Assembly (NCBI GenBank): GCA_022539475.1
Contig: VCMS01000021.1
Coordinates: 124,001 to 188,000, forward strand
DNA length: 64,000 nucleotides
Source of the DNA: Gracilaria domingensis
Lineage: Eukaryota > Rhodophyta > Florideophyceae > Gracilariales > Gracilariaceae
Direction: 5' to 3'
The translations under genes and the position numbers were made by a program. The notes beneath the pieces are model-generated. The model had not been told where the DNA came from. It did not search any database and was given only the letters and a program-made list of their open reading frames with translations. Each line of letters opens with the position of its first letter. Position 1 is the stretch's first letter. Positions 11,391 through 24,552 of this stretch are shown here, one piece after another.

Positions 11391-12818
11391 CTAGATGATG
11401 TTTGGAGGCGGAACAGTGCCATCTTCGGAAGAAGTGAACTGTGCTGCAGGTGCTACGTCTAAGCCATTCAACGGCTCTGCACTGTTTTCCTTGTCCAAAT
11501 CAGCAGATATGTCATCATCAATACCGGCAATTTTTTTCTTTTGATAGTGCTTATCCCTTTCCTCTCTAGCTCTCATTTGAGCGGCAGCACCCACGGCATA
11601 CAATCGTCTCTTGTTTCTCGGAAAGAATGCCCCATCTTCATATTTCAGAAGGTTTTTCAATAAGTGAACGTTTGTCATGACCAAACAAACTTGAAAGTAA
11701 AGCCCCTTATTAGCTCTGTCCCAAGTCCACTTCCTAGCAAAAATACCCCAGCATTGCTGAAAACTACCAAAATAATTCTCCACGAGGACTCGGTCACGAG
11801 CGATACAATTATTCCGTCTGTCTTCTGCAAAAGTCAAAATGCCTCTCTGAGGTTTCTTCTTCGGAATAATTGCAGGGGCATGATCTTGCATTCCCGTATA
11901 TCCTTTGTCCATAAGAAGCGCCGAATAACCAGGATGTTCAACTTTTAAAGCCCCGTTCTCTCCAATATGCATTTCGTCCGACGTCTTTCTCAGCGCCTCC
12001 TTGTGAAAGGATAAATTTCTCTGAAAGATAGTACAGTCTGCTGTGCTAGCCGGAGTGGGATCTGTACAGTTCACAGCGATACTACACGGGAGCACAGAAG
12101 CTTCTACTTTCATGCTGTAGAGTTTATGTTTGCCACTATAGAAGTCTTTGACCTCTTTCATAGATCCCCGTGGACGATTTGTGTGCAGAAAGAGCATATC
12201 CGTCGCATAGCGAGCGAAGGGAACATTCGAGAAAACGCGTTTCTTCCCATTTATATAAGCAACTGAAAATCGCTGCTCCAATTCCATAACGAAATCTACA
12301 TAAAATTCAGTGTCAAAGTATTTGATAAAGTTTCTGACAGCTTTTTGCAGAGCGTTGGGCTTGATTCGAAACATTGTTCCAAGACTATCTCATGTTCCAC
12401 CAATTTTACAGAGGGTGAGAGTGACGAACAAAATATCAAAACATGACAAATCAGACTTACGACCTCTTCCTTCTTTCCAGTCTCGAGAAATAAATTTTTC
12501 TGAACGGTTGTATAGCTCAAACAAATGTTGTTTGCTAAAGTTGTTCATCTTAATGATGCCCTGATTCCCTTCAACTTCGTAAAAGGAGTCAAAAAGAAGA
12601 CGGTCTGACCCTTGTTCTTCATCTGTGTCGCTGTAGGCATCTTCCGAGTACTGCTCTATTTCGTCCTGCAGAGCCTGTTGACTCTCTGTGATGTGATCAA
12701 GAGTTGCTTTGGCGTGAGAGGGCAGCATGTTGTCGTAGGCAGTGAGTATCAAGCGAGACCAACGATAGCCATTCTTTCTTCTGTTTCTGTCAAAGCCTAT
12801 CTTTTCTATAGAAAGCAA
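11391..12818 (-). pseudogene. PIF/Harbinger-type transposase (DDE_Tnp_4)
   Basis: Minus-strand gene for a cut-and-paste transposase. The N-terminal part (12818 to 12390) has an acidic region, then a helix-turn-helix-like segment (FSKQHLFELYNRSEKFI ... DILFVTLTLCKIGGT). The C-terminal part has the Harbinger catalytic layout: first D in YATDMLFLH, the YSGKHKLYSMKVE strand, second D in LLMDKGYTG, and E in RVLVENYFG. The order and spacing fit the DDE_Tnp_4 family. One in-frame TGA at 12390-12392 separates the HTH part from the DDE part, and the frame is otherwise continuous. No ATG is seen at the upstream end, so a first exon may be missing. The partner Myb-like protein of PIF elements was not found. 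Confidence 0.85.
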
Positions 12819-13051
12819 CGCGTTTGATAGAAAGAGACTTTTTGATGAATTGCAGATATTGTTATGTTTTTATTACATTTACACTTTACGTAAACAGTCT
12901 CATGAGTTCCGTACTCTTAACGAGATATTTTGTATTACGTCAATCCGGGATAGCGCAAAGAAAAGCCTACACCATTCGCAAGATAAGGTTACTATTGAGA
13001 GAGAAATTACATATAAGTAATTCAGTCTACTAGTGTGTGCGAACAAGATGT

Positions 13052-13125
13052 ACATGTACATCTCCGAAGATGTCGAACCATCTCAAAATGTTGATGGTAC
13101 TCCTTCGAAAAAATGAAAACGTCCG
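13052..13125 (+). repeat. Third copy of the 9.1/9.3-kb dispersed repeat
   Basis: Shares ATCTCAAAATGTTGAT and GAAAACGTCCGTAGC-type sequence with 9305-9385. It lies about 230 bp upstream of the Harbinger-like gene, relative to its own direction. Confidence 0.4.
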
Positions 13126-14635
13126 TAGCATTGTTCTGAACGCCTCTAGGTCCAGAACGTAGCATACTCTACTTGAACGCATCTTTTGTGAGTAGAGTAC
13201 TCCATTTTAAATTCAAGCAAATTATTTTATCAATAAACGTATGCCGTACTCAGCATAAGTATATAGCGATGAAACCGGTATATACCGCGTTTTTAGGCGC
13301 AGAACTTCCGGTTTTACCACAATGATAATATAATTATGCATAGATTCTCTACTTGCTCTACGACAATACTGTCTTTGTACTCCACTTCGAACACTGAGAT
13401 AATCTTGCTCGTAAAATTGAACGCGTTCCAACGTAAAAATATTCCGGGAAAGTGAACTCTTCCCGCAAATCAAAGAGGATTCCCCTCAGCCGCAATAACA
13501 ACGCGGTCAAATGTGCTCCAGAATAAGGCCACTGCACACTGTCAGCGTCCCTGAATTTACTGTTAGAGCTACTGGAAGATGCGAGCATCAAAGGTCTAAG
13601 GCGCTGTTAGAAAGACATAGATTTTGTACTTCTGCACCAGTTGGAGGAACTATTCAAAAGTGCAATGAAAGGAAATATTTTGCATAGATAAATCAGAGCT
13701 TCGAGAAGCATGCTTTTCAAAGAATAGGTCGCAAACCTCCTCCAGAGAGAGAAAATTTGTGCTTTTACGCAAAGCATAGCTACAAATATTCACGGAACGA
13801 AGTCGGAACAAAACGTTTTGAGCTGTAGAAAAACGGTCCTTACATTATAGAAAGAAAGGATTTGTTGTCAAGGTATTCCATTTAAGGTTTCCTTTATCCT
13901 TACTTACTGAGCTGTAAATTTACAGATATAGTTTTTTAATGCATTCTTAGCTCTCGGAACTATATTTTTCTTCAACTATAAAACAGTATGCAGTGACAAA
14001 CATAAAATAGTAGAATGTTTTAGCAATAGAGCTTGGCAGCTTCCTTGTTTACCACAGTTCTTCTGAAAATTGAAATTGAATGTAAAAGAAAAAGAAACTC
14101 AGATTAGTTGTTGCAAAAAATGTTGTTGCAAAACATGCAGAAAGTAGGATATATTTCTATCTAGTTTACATCAATCCTGATTTTTCTATTATATATACGC
14201 ATTCAAAACTTAATGCGTTTCTCTTGGTCATCTGGATAGACATAGATCTAAATTTCATTTCTAAATGCTTTGCTAGATATTTGTCGAACTTCTGTTCAGA
14301 GACTTATTACAAAGACCAATCAACGAAATAATTCCAAATCAGATTTATTTTTGTAAGCTTGTATGTACACTATGCAAATCTGTACTTCTAAATGAATAAA
14401 ATTAAAAAAATCTTTTTGTCTCAGGAAACAGTAGTCTGACGACAAACTCTTTTTGTTGTGAGCTATGTGGCACATATGTGCCCACATATCAAACACTTCC
14501 AATTTCTGGAAGTGTTTTCGAAATTTGTTGTTAGTCAAAGTTACGTGTTGCCTTAATTTTGGATACTACCTAGAAACATCTCCCAAAAATGTGTATGGAA
14601 GGAAGTTTTTCTGCTAAAATTTTAATTTGTTGGTT
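13126..14635. other. Intergenic, AT-rich, no gene recognised
   Basis: Roughly 35% GC by eye, with scattered stops in all frames. No transposase or RNA gene recognised. Confidence 0.45.
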
Positions 14636-14639
14636 GGTA

Positions 14640-14715
14640 TTGATCTAATGTGGGGGTTATGTCCAAAAAGATAGGCGAATGCGCCGTGTGACACGGCGCG
14701 TATTTTTTAATACTC
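14640..14715 (+). repeat. Hairpin-ended dispersed element, copy 1
   Basis: Perfect hairpin GCGCCGTG-TGA-CACGGCGC at 14681-14699 followed by a T run (GTATTTTTTAAT). The 40 bp before it (TGATCTAATG ... TCCAAAA) match the reverse complement of 53511-53555, so the two sites are inverted copies of one element end. A hairpin close to one end is a feature of Helitron/Helentron 3' ends, but no CTRR end is seen. Confidence 0.5.
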
Positions 14716-16304
14716 TTTTTTGTTTGCTGTATCTTGTATGAAGAAATAAAGCCCATTCTAAAAATAAGCGGTCGCCTACGAGACTGTTCCAAATTTCGGT
14801 ATATTGCCGCTAAAATATAAGTAGAAAGCCTTTTAAAATAGGTTGGTGTTGGTAATCAGCTCCAGATTAGATTTACGCCTATACCAGTAGAAGCTTTGCT
14901 ATTAAAAGATATTTTAAAATAATTTGTGCACGGCTTTGCCTTTCTTCTGCGTGTTGCTTTTTGCATACATTGCTGTATGAACGAGAATAGGAAAGTCTGC
15001 CCCATCACCGGTTGTTGTGGAAGAAGTTCTTCACTTAGCTACAACTAAAAAGTTCTTATCTCCGCTAAGATATGAGATTCTTCTAAACTTTCTTCGTCAT
15101 TTGTAGGGGAATAGTCATTTTTTTAAAGCCACGAAAACTGTTCTACAAACTATAGATGCAGTTTTTTAATTTCGAGAAGCGAAAGAGCGGTACATATGCT
15201 CTGAAACGATATATCTCGTGTAGTAAGCAAACAAATATACCAACACTTGTCTATTTCTTTGTAATTTGAGTGAAGAATTGCTTTGTTCGCGTGATTATCT
15301 AAAACTTCTGCTACCTTATATAGAGGTTCTTGAATACTGAACAATTTTTTGATATCATAATTTAGTGAATGCGAGGTACTTCTCGCGAAGTTTTCCTTCC
15401 TTCAAAGGTAGAGTATGGAAGAAATAATTATCATCAAGACCTTACACTGTGCTAAAATCAGACAGATGTTTAATTCAATTAAGGGTAGAAAACATTTTGC
15501 CTCAAGAAATATGTAGCACTGTAATTGACGCACTATTTTGTAAGATAACTGCTTGACATATAATTCTCACGAACAAATTTTAATTGCAAAACGTCCGTTG
15601 CGCAGCGAGTATGAAGACAATTTTTGGAGCCAATCAGAACTCAAACCAAAAACAGGGCTTCGTACTACTGTTTTTGAAACTACTACTAATATTTGTTCTT
15701 GCGAATTATATGGTAAGCAGCTATGACGTGTACTGCACCATTTCTTAATAAACCGTTTTCATTAAGTGTAATAACTACGCGCTATTTTCCGCATCTTCCT
15801 GAAATACAGCAATAATATTTGACAAGAGCGCTTGACAGTCAAATCTAGTTTTTATGCCATTTCCCGCTCTTCACAGCCTCGAGTCAATTATGAAGCTATC
15901 TCGAGTTTCTTGGGTTTGGGAGCAACTTTGCGAGAGTATAACATTATACACACATCGGTAAGGAAAGTGCTGCCTACTTCTGGCTATCGATGTTGTAGAC
16001 AGAAGTGGAAGCAGACTGATTCTTTGAGGGCTCCGCCCTTTCACAATATGATATGTCATGGGCTCACCAAATAGGTTTGCAAAATTCAACTCTTGACAAA
16101 AGGCTGGACTCCAACTGCAGGTACTAAAGGCCGAGAGCAGTTTTGTTATGGATGCAACAAACTTCCTTCAGAAACAAAAAGCCAATCTCCCAAACAGCTT
16201 CGATGTAATCTTCATGGTGATATTCTGTCTTCTCTCTATTGTGTACGTGGGGGCTAAGCAAAACGATACCGTATCACATTTCCTATTCTCTCACCTAGAC
16301 GAGA
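14716..16304. other. Intergenic, AT-rich, no gene recognised
   Basis: No long open frame or known repeat. It flanks the nested LTR-element block. Confidence 0.45.
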
Positions 16305-16400
16305 AAACCTGTGAGAGCGAATGAGTAATGAGGCGTTGGAGAACAAGACTGTGTGTCTGGTTCTCGTCAGCACTGCTTTCATATTGAAAGAAGCAGATGC

Positions 16401-16843
16401 TGTGAATCATCATGAGCGATCTGCGGGCCAGTTGAGCAGTTTGGCGCAGAATTATACGCAGTTAATGATTACAGTTACTGGCATGAGCATTACGTGGATG
16501 TCAGTACTATGCTTGGCCCAATGCGGAACATGTATGAGTGTCAATAGATGCTGTAATCACTCGACAGCTTCAAGGAACTTGTGTACCTCAACCATAGTCC
16601 ACAGACAAGCGTAGTAGATTGTGGAAACCTATACTTAAAGTATCATACTCAACAGTTCTCGGTAAAGACAACTATCAATCATCGTTTTACAACTCTACTC
16701 TTGACTACTTGTCTTTCTTCTGTGTGTCCGCGCTCACGCGCCTGCCGCGCAACAACCGCGTTTGCTTGTTCTCTTTGGACTCCAGCAACGCAACCGGACT
16801 ACCGCGGTAACGCGCCTGTGGTTTGAACCAACCCATTTTGATA
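16401..16843 (+). repeat. Copia 5' LTR
   Basis: 443 bp, TGTGAATC at the start and TTTTGATA at the end. Same length as the 3' LTR and about 95% identical by hand alignment. Preceded by the target duplication GATGC. Confidence 0.92.
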
Positions 16844-16897
16844 GTTATAACTTGTCATTGGTCGTCCTGACCATCAGCAGACAAATATAATTAAGCA

Positions 16898-18405
16898 ATG
16901 TCGGAAAACAATCAGAATTTGTTTGAGGCTTTACGAGCTGAAGACTCTATACCTGATGCACAGGAGCCTTTCGTTGAAGGACCCAATGCTGCTAATGGAA
17001 CTGGAACATACGAAGCGGATGATCCAGACCCACCTCCTGCAGACGCTTCTCCGGAGGAGCGAAGATCTTACTTGGATACAGTAGAGAGCTACTGCCGCGA
17101 AATGCTCGAGGCACTTAGAGCTTCCAATGTCTTTGGTGAGGCTCTTTGGATCGAGTACACAGCGACCTTTCGTACTCACACCATAGAAGCTATGCTCAAG
17201 CAACTGGCCCATCGCTGGGTAACGTTTTTATTGTCTCGGGGAGTTCACGTAACGCGAAAACGATTCTTCCCAAGAGCTCTTGCTCTCATCGAATGCTTAC
17301 GACAAGAGATATTCGTCCCTTCGTCCAGTTCTAGAGTCGAAGAAAGCCAGCTTCAGTCTTCGAGGATTGATCACTTGGCTGAAGACCATAGAGACCCTAC
17401 GTCAGATGTTCACGAGACTAATCGTATGGCGAACGATAATGTTCAGCGTTCTGGCCTGACATCTGCACCTCACATAGAAGCTCACCATTAGGGTCACAGG
17501 CACCACAACTCCGCGGTCTTAAATCCGACTGGCGACGAGAAGGGGGCTAAAAATAATGCTCAGACCACTTCGCCGAATCTTGACGCTGGTCAGACTTTTT
17601 CTGGGGACAGAAGCGAGTGTACCGACCCCAAAGCTTCCAAGGCCCTGGAGAATCACTCCCAAGCTTACGGAAGCAGCCGAAAGGACTACCTACTTTGCAT
17701 AAATGGCTTGATGAAAGCCTACCAAGGAAGGGGCTAATTCAGCGGTCGATGTGACGAGGATATATTCTCTGCCTTCTTACTGTACGACACACTCTCACGG
17801 CTCTGTCGCTTGACAGACCAAGAGAAGCCGAAGCGCTACCTGTTATGTTGAAGGAGGAAGCATTGTCGTCTTACACAAGGATTTATAGCATTGGAAACAC
17901 GTTCGACGAAGCTCGTCGTAAGTTGATGGACTTCTGCACCAGTGAGGAACAACTTAATCTTGTTCTCTGCCAGTGGCAGACGATGAAACTCCCTGAGGCT
18001 ATGAGGGAGGAACCCGATAAGAGCGAAGCAGAAGTGTTTCGATCATTCTCTTTCAAGCTTTCTGCACTGCAGAAGCACCTCTCTGCCAACTATCAGCACG
18101 AATCTTTACTTCGCGATCAGTTAATGATAGCCTGCGATGTAGATCGCATACAGCAGTCTCTCAGGGAACGTGTTCCGAAGACTGCACAGGAAGCGATCAA
18201 CAGGATATTTACCTTCCTCTGTCACCAGTCTAAATCTGCTGGGTCCTACATCACGGAGGTTAAGGAGGAAGACGCCGCGTTATACAGCCTCGGAAAACGT
18301 TATAGTGGCGAAGCACAGAGATCTTTTGGGTCCCTACCGCCCTATCAACGTTATAGGTCGAAAACAAAGCTGTCGTCCAAGTGGATCAAAGGCGTTAAGG
18401 GATGA
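16898..18405 (+). pseudogene. Copia gag region
   Basis: First coding part after the 5' LTR. An acidic N-terminal segment (MSENNQNLFEALRAED) is followed further on by a helical capsid-like segment (SFKLSALQKHL, LRDQLMIACD, RVPKTAQEAINRI). Assignment rests on position between LTR and protease and on gag-like composition. Broken fossil. Confidence 0.6.
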
Positions 18406-18501
18406 TATGTTTGCTGGCAGAACCATAAAGCTCGCAGCCGTCATTCACCGCATGAAGTTTGCGCTGCAATCGAGCGTCTTCGCCAATACCACCCATCGGC
18501 T

Positions 18502-20075
18502 ATGCTGAGTGTGGAGGATGTCGCTTTTATCTCTGAACAGCTTGGTGATTCAGCCGATCCTGAATATGACGATGCACAGCACCCACAGTTTTCCGATGAA
18601 GAGGAACATCTTCTCGAAGATCACGAGAGCCATGGTTACATTGCAGTTGACAGCAACTTACTGCAGCACAGCACAGAGGCTTTTCTGGCAAATTCCGCAT
18701 TCATCCAGGGCAGAACATTTGCAAACGATCTCCAATCTGAGATGAAAGCAATGTTTTCAGCCCTCGAAATTGGAGAAAGTCCTCGCTTTAAAGGTGTTCT
18801 TATCGACACTTGTGCAAACAAGTTCTCTGTTATGTCCTACGCACAATATCAGGCTTATTGCGAGGAGTTTAACGTGCCCATGAACACCGACAGATCCACC
18901 GGTCGCTCTGTATTTGGAATTGGAGGCGCTTCGAGATCTATAGGAACAGCCACGGTCCCCATTCCTTTCCCCCATCTGGACTTGATTATTCAGGTGAATT
19001 TTCAGATAATGAAGGACAACGTCCCCACTTTCCTCAGCATGAAGGATATGTTAGACAACGGTCTCGATATTAGCATTCAGGATGCGGTCGTGAAGTTCAA
19101 AGACGCCGAACACAAGCTGGCGTTAGAGAACTACTTCCTCGTGCATCGGTGGAGGCCAGGGCACATGAGCTATTCCATGTACACGGAATCCGAGATTCGA
19201 AAGCTACACCGCGTTTTTGGCCACCCCTCAGTACAGGCGTTGTACAATTTGCTGAAGCGCGCGAATCCAGATGAAGTTGATCCCACTGTACGCAAGACTC
19301 TGGAAGAGATCGTGCGCGAATGTGAAATCTGCCTCCGACACTCTGCCAAGCCGCGACGATTCAAAGTGACAATCGGCACGGACGATCTTCGCCTCAATCA
19401 CATCGTTGCTGTAGATGTCATGTACATAAACAGCAAACCAGTTTTGCACATTGTGAACGAGGCAACACACTTCAGCGGCGCCCATTTCCTAAGAAATATG
19501 TCATCACAGCACGTCTGGAAAACTATACTGAAGTGTTGGATCCGTGTCTACTTGGCACCGCCAGACTTTCTTCATGTAGACCAAGGCTCTAATTTTGTGT
19601 CTGCCGAACTTGAGGCGAACGCTACAGCGGATGGTGTGACTGTCATGGAAGCACCGATTGAATCTCCGTCTACAATGTCCCATGTAGAACGGTATCACGC
19701 ACCCCTACGTGTAGCATAACTTAAGATCCGTGACTCAATGCCGCACTCTGAAACGAACGACGATTGCCTGCAAATGGCAGTGAAGAGTGTGAACGACACG
19801 ATCGGACCCGAGGGTTTGTGCCCTACACTGCTGGTATTCGGAGCGTTGCCACGCCCTGCGAAAAGAAGTTGTTCTGAAACCCAACTGCAGATGGCCCGAG
19901 CAATGAGTGAAGCAACGAAGGCAGTTTAGAAGGAACGGGCTGCTCGAAGACAGGCGTTCGGCCTCAAACATGATCATGGACCAAACGCTGTTGAGGCCAG
20001 TGCTGAGCTGCGTAAGCTTCCCGCCGGAACTCCTGTGTATGTCTACCGAGACCACAGCAAGAAATGGGAAGGCCC
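18502..20075 (+). pseudogene. Copia protease-integrase region
   Basis: An aspartic-protease-like LIDTCANKFSV motif is near 18805. The integrase zinc-binding motif follows (H...H near 19200, CEICLRH near 19325), then the catalytic core with the first D in VAVDVMYIN, the second in HVDQGSNFV and E in SHVERYHA. The copia-type tail (VYVYRDHSKKWEGP) stops exactly where the 10.3-kb segment begins. Confidence 0.85.
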
Positions 20076-20103
20076 ACGTCTGTATTCTCGTTTTGCTAGT
20101 TAG

Positions 20104-23100
20104 GTGCACTAGAACACCATGATCGGACGAAATTAGTCAAAATATCTGCAAAACTTGCCTACAGGGCTATGTGCAACCAATTAATTTCAATTTTTTGTAC
20201 ACGGCGCTTTCATGTACTAGGGCTCTTGCTGCGTTCAAAGCAAAACAATTAACGTACGCCGCGACTGCTAGTACATGTTCACGAAATGAAAGTTTCCTCC
20301 CTATTATTTCACGTCAGAGGAAACCATGCTGTAATGAACACCTGTACCGCCGTATTTACGGTGGCAAATTTCTGCAAATCCTGTAGGATTGACATCATTA
20401 CTACAGCTACCTAGAACAAAATTCACGAACTAGAAGCCGCGTGGATCTCGCCATCCTCAAGCAATGACGTCAACATGACTTAAATCCTACTTCGCAACTT
20501 CGAACAGTACACCGCCACTCTCTTTTCCTATACGCGCATCTGCGAAAAAAAGTCAAACCCTTTCGCGACATCATAAGAACGGTCCTGATCGTTTCCTACT
20601 TCCTCCACATACTTCTATCTCCACCTCTTTTGATATCCGAAAGACCTGTATCCCTTCCACAATAGCTTCGGAACAGAACTGAAGCTAACTCTGGTCTGCT
20701 TCTCCTTTTCCTTCGTGTTTCAGATCCTAGGCCTACTTTTTTTGTTCTGTATCTCCGTTTTCATCGCTACTATCAGCATCTTCTTCTCATACTTTCTTTT
20801 TCGGTCTCTTTTCCGTTCTTCAAGGCAACGAGGATTTTCATCCTCATCGAAATCATCAGCAGCCGGGACTAAATCGGTGTCTTAAACGTTTCGACAGCAC
20901 TTGATATTGAGAAAAAGTCCAAAATCTCTTCTTTCGTCCTGAAGGCATAATAAAATTTAATATATGTCGTAAAGCTGAGAAGAGTACTCTCACATAATGT
21001 AGACACCGACTTAGATTTGTCAGGAGCAATTTTCTTCATCCTCTCCTAAAGCTTATTGCACAATTTAAGCTTAAGCAAATGCACGTCGTGATACTTTAAT
21101 GTTTCCCTGTTTTCCCAGCCAAACTATTCTGAGCATAATTTAGTCTCTGTGGCAGTAGAAGACGTCTGCGACTCGTAGAACCCTTTTTTCAGAGCAAAAA
21201 GAAAATGTTTAACCCCGAATTCTCATTTCCAAGTTCGGACAGTGACATGTTGAACCTCGGGAGCAGCACAGCATACTCCATGTACAGCGATTTCGGAACA
21301 AATCTCATGTACCAAGTTGATTCTTGATTCGCACACTCGACAAAGCCCAACTCCTACCTTGAGTTTAACGGCGTATTTAGCGCTTAGTAACATACCTTAA
21401 CAGGATTCGGGGCTGAGTGCTGTAAACAAATGCGCACCTAGATGAACATAGTCATGTAATCCTCTGATACTTTCCGGGCCGCCACTTTGTGAACCGGGAA
21501 ACTCCAGAAAGCCCCAGTCTCGGGTGCTTTCCTCGAATTTATGTGCAGCCTTCTAAACAGTCTCCAAACAATTGCGTGGCACATGAGTGGCAGCGTCTTC
21601 CGCGGCAATCTGTTTCTGGAGCATCTGCAGCGCGGCATGATAGGCAGGAGCCCTGCGGCCTTTGCAGACCATGCGGGGATGACAGAGTGGAAGCAGCAGA
21701 CGGACTAGACGGATGCAACAAGAGGAGCCAGAACTTCTCTAGGCGACTGCACACATACGAGGTGTTATTTGTGATGATTGAATAAGTGTCGTTTTACACC
21801 TTGCTGTGGTTGGAACGCTGAGATAACCTCCGCACTCAATGTAAAAGAATCTGTGATCACAGTTTGCAGACATATTGCCCTTGGGGCAGATTAGAAGGCG
21901 CCAGCAAAAGCTACGAAAGTGGTGGCAGAGTGAGTGCAATCGTTGGTTGTGGAAGTTCTTGTAAGAACGCAGCACATAGAAAGATGTGAGAGGCGAATCG
22001 AACTAAAGGGGAAAGACTTGGGAGGCGCATTGAGTATGGAAAACGATTTCAATGGAGGATGATTTGGCATTGTACACACAATCGTCTGACACAATAGCAT
22101 CAGCTGAGCCAAGGTGATCATCTCGAACTCCGTTTTCAACGACCAGGTGACGTGAGAGGTGATGGCGCTCTTCGGGGAGTTGATTAGCAGCAACGCGGTG
22201 GGGTTAGGAGACGTTTCCTGGGCATCATTCAGACGAGACAGCAGCGCAGAAGGTGGGTTGGACGACGCGTGGCAAGAAATTGGAAAAGATGGTGCCCAAC
22301 TCTCACATCTGTTGATACGCAACGGCCCTTTACAAGGTAACGAGGGAATGGCGACGAGCCTGCCCAGCCTCAATGCAGCAGCATCGCGAGCGGTTGCAAA
22401 AGCACCGTGCTTGTGACAAGGCCTCACAGTCTGATAGTTGTGTAGAGATGGTGGAGAGAGGGTAAGGCATGGCAAATGCAATGTACACTGGGAAAGGAGG
22501 TTCTGTGCGAGTTAGCCAGCAGACGCTGAAACAGAGAGTGGCTGAGCACTGTGCAGTCACGCATGTTATTCTCTCATCGCTCGTAGATATAGCATTTGCA
22601 AATTGCGCGAGACTTTATGATTGGGTTGCGATTCGCAACCCAATTATAAATGCTCTATCAACGCCCACATTATGCTCACTAACCAGAGCCCGAGATATTC
22701 TCTCTCTCCGCCTCCAAGCCGGTACCTGCAATATGATCCCAAGCTGATTCATATCGGATCGTGTTATTTGTTGCTTCCTTCATTTGCACATCCATCAAAA
22801 TTATCAGAGTCATCAAGCTGTCGTAGTAAATGAACGAGACCCTCTCGATACGAGAAGTCAATCATGTAGAGCAGAAACGAGAGAAGAAGAATTGCCGATT
22901 TTGTTTAGAGACCGTCCATGCGTCTCTGCGGAACTCCCTGGAAAGATCACGGCGCTTTCATCCGTTCATAAATTTTTTCATCCTATTGATGTTTCAAGTG
23001 AATGGCGATTAATATGATTCTATTCTTCTCCGCATCGACATGGGAGTGTAACTCATTTTCCCACCTAAATATTTTGTTAATGAATACGGTATATCCAGTT

Positions 23101-24199
23101 TTATATAAAATAACTCCTTTTCTCACCATCCCAGCTAGTAATATGTACCGTTTCTTATAAATCTTCATTTTTGTACAGTTTTTAATTCGTATAACATTTA
23201 AGTCCATGTCCAAAAATATGGTCTGCGATTTTAATATCCTAGTTAGATACCCGACCTCAGATTTTCACATAAAAGGATCCTGTTGTTTTTTCATATCAGT
23301 TACTGCATCCAGAACATCTCTCTATACTTTTCGGTACGTCACTTCTTTAAGGTCTCGTGTTTCTTTTTAAACAGACATTATATTCGCCCATGATTTCACT
23401 TTCTTTTTCTTTATATAGCCTCTAAGTGTCAATGAATCGCTGCCATATATGTAGTCCGTTTTAATCGATTGTAAATGAATTAGAGCGCTTTTATCCAACC
23501 CTCAACGTTTACTTTATTATTACTTTTAAATACACTAAGAAACTGACAGTTCTGGAGGGCAATGTAAATTCTTAAAATAAGAAACCTTGCTTAAACTTTC
23601 ATACAATGATCTAAATTAATATTTCAGAAGCTGCGAACAAACCTCGGCGCATTTATAAAGATGGGAATGGTATAGTTTAGTTCTAATGTTTTAAATTCCC
23701 ATACTCAATGAAAACATCAATACTGTTACCATTTGTCGTAATCTAAAATAAGGAACACATTCTACACTATCTTCTTTTTAATCTGTGTCTCAGTAAATTA
23801 GTATTCCAAATGTTCTTCCTGTAGTTCATTTGTTTTCATTTCATATGTTATGTAGAGGTATTTTGTTAAATGTCTACATTTTTCGTATGAAAAACGAAGG
23901 GCTGTTGTTAGAATGTTAGGACTTTCACGTCTTAGCGATTGCTTCAATGTATTCCTAACGTTGGTTCAATAACTAGGCTTACAAGCGATTTATATTGTAA
24001 GTTCGAATTATACAAAGTATACTTCGCTATAAAGCGTGAAACTCAATATGTAAAGCATTATAAATTAAGTTGGTGCCTTAGGCATGTTAGAAATTATCCT
24101 GTCGAAGATGAGAATTTTCTAAAAACCTATTTATTCATAATTTTCTTGTAGTTTAAGTTTTTACGACTATTAATGTCAAGGTTTTCTTTGCCGTGGCTT
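20104..24199. other. Left part of the insertion, no gene recognised
   Basis: From 20.1 to 22.9 kb GC is moderate and short frames occur on both strands without known domains. A minus-strand tract near 20.6-20.9 kb reads acidic then Lys/Arg-rich (DFDEDENPR ... ERKRDRKRKYEKK), possibly a decayed nuclear protein. From 23 kb the sequence is strongly AT-rich and featureless. Confidence 0.4.
22620..22644. repeat. Perfect 12-bp hairpin
   Basis: ATTGGGTTGCGA (22620-22631), one base, TCGCAACCCAAT (22633-22644). A cruciform-prone site at the change from moderate GC to AT-rich sequence. Function unknown. Confidence 0.7.
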
Positions 24200-24552
24200 G
24201 ATGCGCCGTGTTCAGAGCGCGGACCGGACCGCGGTCAGCGGAGTTCATAGCCGAGATCATGGCCATGATCTCGGCTATGAACTCGTCTGACCGCGGTCCG
24301 GTCCGCGGTCTGAACACGATGCATGCGCTACCACACGTGTACATTGGCTGACCGGTATGCTCAGACCACCGACCTTGCCACGGCGCTTGCCACGTGTAGG
24401 AAACGATCGTTAAATTTTGTAAGCTGTCCTACACGTGTCATGGCTTGTGTATGGACCGCGTTCAGCTGGGTTCATAGCCGAGATCATCACCACGATCTCG
24501 GCTATGAACTCCGCTGACCGCGGTCCGGTCCGCGGTCTGAACACGGCGCATC
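24200..24552. repeat. Foldback element made of two tandem palindromes
   Basis: Palindrome 1 spans 24201-24324 (62-bp arms, centre ATGGCCAT). Palindrome 2 spans about 24451-24528. Both use the same arm sequence (GTTCATAGCCGAGATCAT and its complement; GACCGCGGTCCGGTCCGCGG). The outer 26 bp of the whole unit are inverted repeats with 25 of 26 matching, starting GATGCGCCGTGTTCAGA. An inner inverted pair CACGTGTAGGA/TCCTACACGTG lies between the palindromes. No coding capacity and no clear target duplication. Likely a non-autonomous foldback or MITE. Confidence 0.8.

Noticed and set aside
21891-22481. 196-codon minus-strand open frame
   Set aside because: Low-complexity Ser/Pro/Leu/Ala composition, no domain, and an overlapping opposite-strand frame of similar quality. 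Probably chance.
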